From positions 60,956 through 124,955 of the forward strand of contig JAJCYH010000009.1 of assembly GCA_029262995.1 (NCBI GenBank): a stretch of 64,000 nt of DNA. The letters run 5' to 3'. Positions 63,104 through 64,000 of the stretch are shown here, one piece after another; positions within the stretch are counted from its first letter, which is position 1, and each line of letters begins with the position of its first letter. This DNA is from Saprospiraceae bacterium. GTDB lineage: Bacteria; Bacteroidota; Bacteroidia; Chitinophagales; Saprospiraceae. Both the position numbers and the translations under genes were made by a program. The notes under the pieces were generated by a model, which ran no database searches, had not been told where the DNA came from, and saw only the letters and a list, made by a program, of their open reading frames with translations.

Positions 63104-63637
63104 AATTTCTTTTTTAATTCCAAAATGGAATTGGTTAACAATAATTAGATTATTGATATCATTTCAAAAGTCAAACAAAATATTTTATTATGCATTACTA
63201 TAAACGCATATATACGTTTATAAACATTTAACTCTTTTGACAAACACTAGGAGAGATGAAATTAAAGGATTAAAATAGATAAGAAGCCAACGTATAAAAT
63301 AGAAAAAGGAGAAACAACAATGTTGATCTCCTCTTAAAAAATCCCAATTAGTTTATTTGTAATTATAATCTAATTCATCTTTTGAGAATGAAAGCTATTA
63401 ATAATAACCTCCAATTTGAGATCATTATTATATCTATCATGAAAATAATCATTTTATAAAAAACAAGTCAGTAAGAAATCAATATAATTTCAACAAGTAT
63501 TGAATAATTAAATATCAAGTTTATCATTACTTCAGATAAGTTTGTAATCCTGATATGGCAGCCAAAAACATCCTATTGCTAATTTGTCAGAATCACTTTC
63601 GTATTAAATCAGAATTATCATAAAATAGAATAAAAAA
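63104..63637. other. 534-base intergenic region upstream of ssb
   Basis: No gene seen. It contains a near-perfect 24-base palindrome TATAAACG-N8-CGTTTATA (63199-63222), described separately, and is otherwise AT-rich. Confidence 0.35.
63199..63222. promoter_or_regulatory. 24-base palindrome upstream of ssb
   Basis: Arms 63199-63206 and 63215-63222 are perfect; the spacer CATATATA is also self-complementary except for one pair. Its position ~95 bases before the ssb start suggests an operator. Confidence 0.45.
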
Positions 63638-63658
63638 AGCCCCGAAATATTCGGGGCT
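63631..63658 (-). terminator. Terminator of the right-edge T9SS gene
   Basis: A perfect 9-bp stem (63638-63646 with 63650-63658) and 3-base loop. The A run at 63632-63638 becomes a T run on the minus strand, ~55 bases past the stop at 63714. Confidence 0.88.
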
Positions 63659-63713
63659 CCTAATAATAAACCAAAATGATTACTCAATCAATGTAATCTT
63701 AATACTATAATTA

Positions 63714-64000
63714 TTAATCAATAATGATCATGTGTTTTACTGCGTTGTAAGATCCACTACTAAGTTGATAGTAAATCATACCAGAAACACCTAAATCATC
63801 TTTTGTTACTCTTACTGAGTTATAACCTTTATTGTAATTAGCTTTCACTGAATTCAATACTTTTCCAGTTACATCGTATAGCGTCAATGTCGCATTACCA
63901 GCTTCTGGTAATTCAAATCCTATTACTGTGTATTCATTAAATGGATTTGGCTCATTCTGATACAATACAAATTCACTTGCATCTCCAGCATCCTGTAGAT
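63714..64000 (-). CDS. T9SS type A-sorted protein, C-terminal part only
   Basis: The frame is open through the right edge. The visible ~95 residues are a type A sorting domain: FVLYQNEPNPFNEYTVIGFEL, ATLTLYDVTGKVL, GVSGMIYYQL and MIIID at the end. It closely resembles the C-terminus of protein C (LYQNEPNPF, LDVTGKVVK, GVYYYQLESG). The ATG-like position 63965 is a TTG within the domain and not a start. It may be a fifth member of the giant surface-protein family, but its upstream domains lie outside the window. Confidence 0.85.
   Translation of the reverse strand, partial: LQDAGDASEFVLYQNEPNPFNEYTVIGFELPEAGNATLTLYDVTGKVLNSVKANYNKGYNSVRVTKDDLGVSGMIYYQLSSGSYNAVKHMIIID

Overview
The window is a low-GC stretch of a Bacteroidota chromosome. 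The gene content fits the Saprospiria or a close relative: TonB-dependent and PorT/PorP-type outer-membrane proteins, ExbB/ExbD energisers, several type IX secretion system (T9SS) C-terminal sorting domains, giant cysteine-rich HYR-type surface proteins with dockerin-like tails, and candidate promoters of the Bacteroidota TAnnTTTG type with little Shine-Dalgarno use. The taxonomic placement is inferred from protein architecture only.

Layout. 2-3645: 3' part of a TonB-dependent receptor, a SMUG2-like uracil-DNA glycosylase and a small beta-barrel protein. 3819-8066: giant surface protein A. 8265-15045: housekeeping block with an FAD oxidoreductase, DUF4293 protein, exbB/membrane protein/exbD/exbD operon, tRNA-Ser(GGA), TatD, an RNase H-like protein, def and ruvX. 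15144-28026: giant surface proteins B and C plus a small exported protein that probably leads the C operon. 28340-32969: a scaffold-like protein with three cohesin-like domains, SprB-like repeats and a CHU_C (type B) sorting domain, followed by its PorP/SprF partner. 33255-36602: FG-GAP/ASPIC-UnbV lipoprotein. 36646-41025: giant surface protein D. 41128-48777: NarL-type response regulator, glycosylasparaginase-like lipoprotein, T9SS-sorted haem peroxidase and a very large predicted outer-membrane protein. 48832-53277: AbrB-like protein, secreted metalloprotease and small lipoprotein. 54064-59215: operon of a modular lipoprotein, an ECF sigma factor and an anti-sigma-like/beta-barrel chimera. 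59286-61784: lipoprotein, murI and a DUF5362 protein. 61853-62451: decayed IS21-family element. 62753-63103: short SSB. The right edge cuts another T9SS type A protein.

How the parts may work together. Proteins A-D share one plan: an N-terminal module ending SCWG...EDKLPP, HYR-like repeats, an EVELWA-type module, a carboxypeptidase-regulatory-like fold, a dockerin-like double motif, a cohesin-like domain and a type A sorting domain. Next to them lies a type B-sorted protein with three tandem cohesin-like domains and an SprF partner. The strongest hypothesis from this window is a T9SS-exported cohesin-dockerin surface assembly without obvious carbohydrate-active enzymes. A NarL-like regulator may take part: TACC-N8-GGTA dyads (NarL-like 7-2-7 geometry) lie upstream of the regulator gene and upstream of the small-protein/protein C operon. 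These links are inferences from sequence arrangement. No CRISPR array, rRNA, phage or intact insertion sequence was seen.
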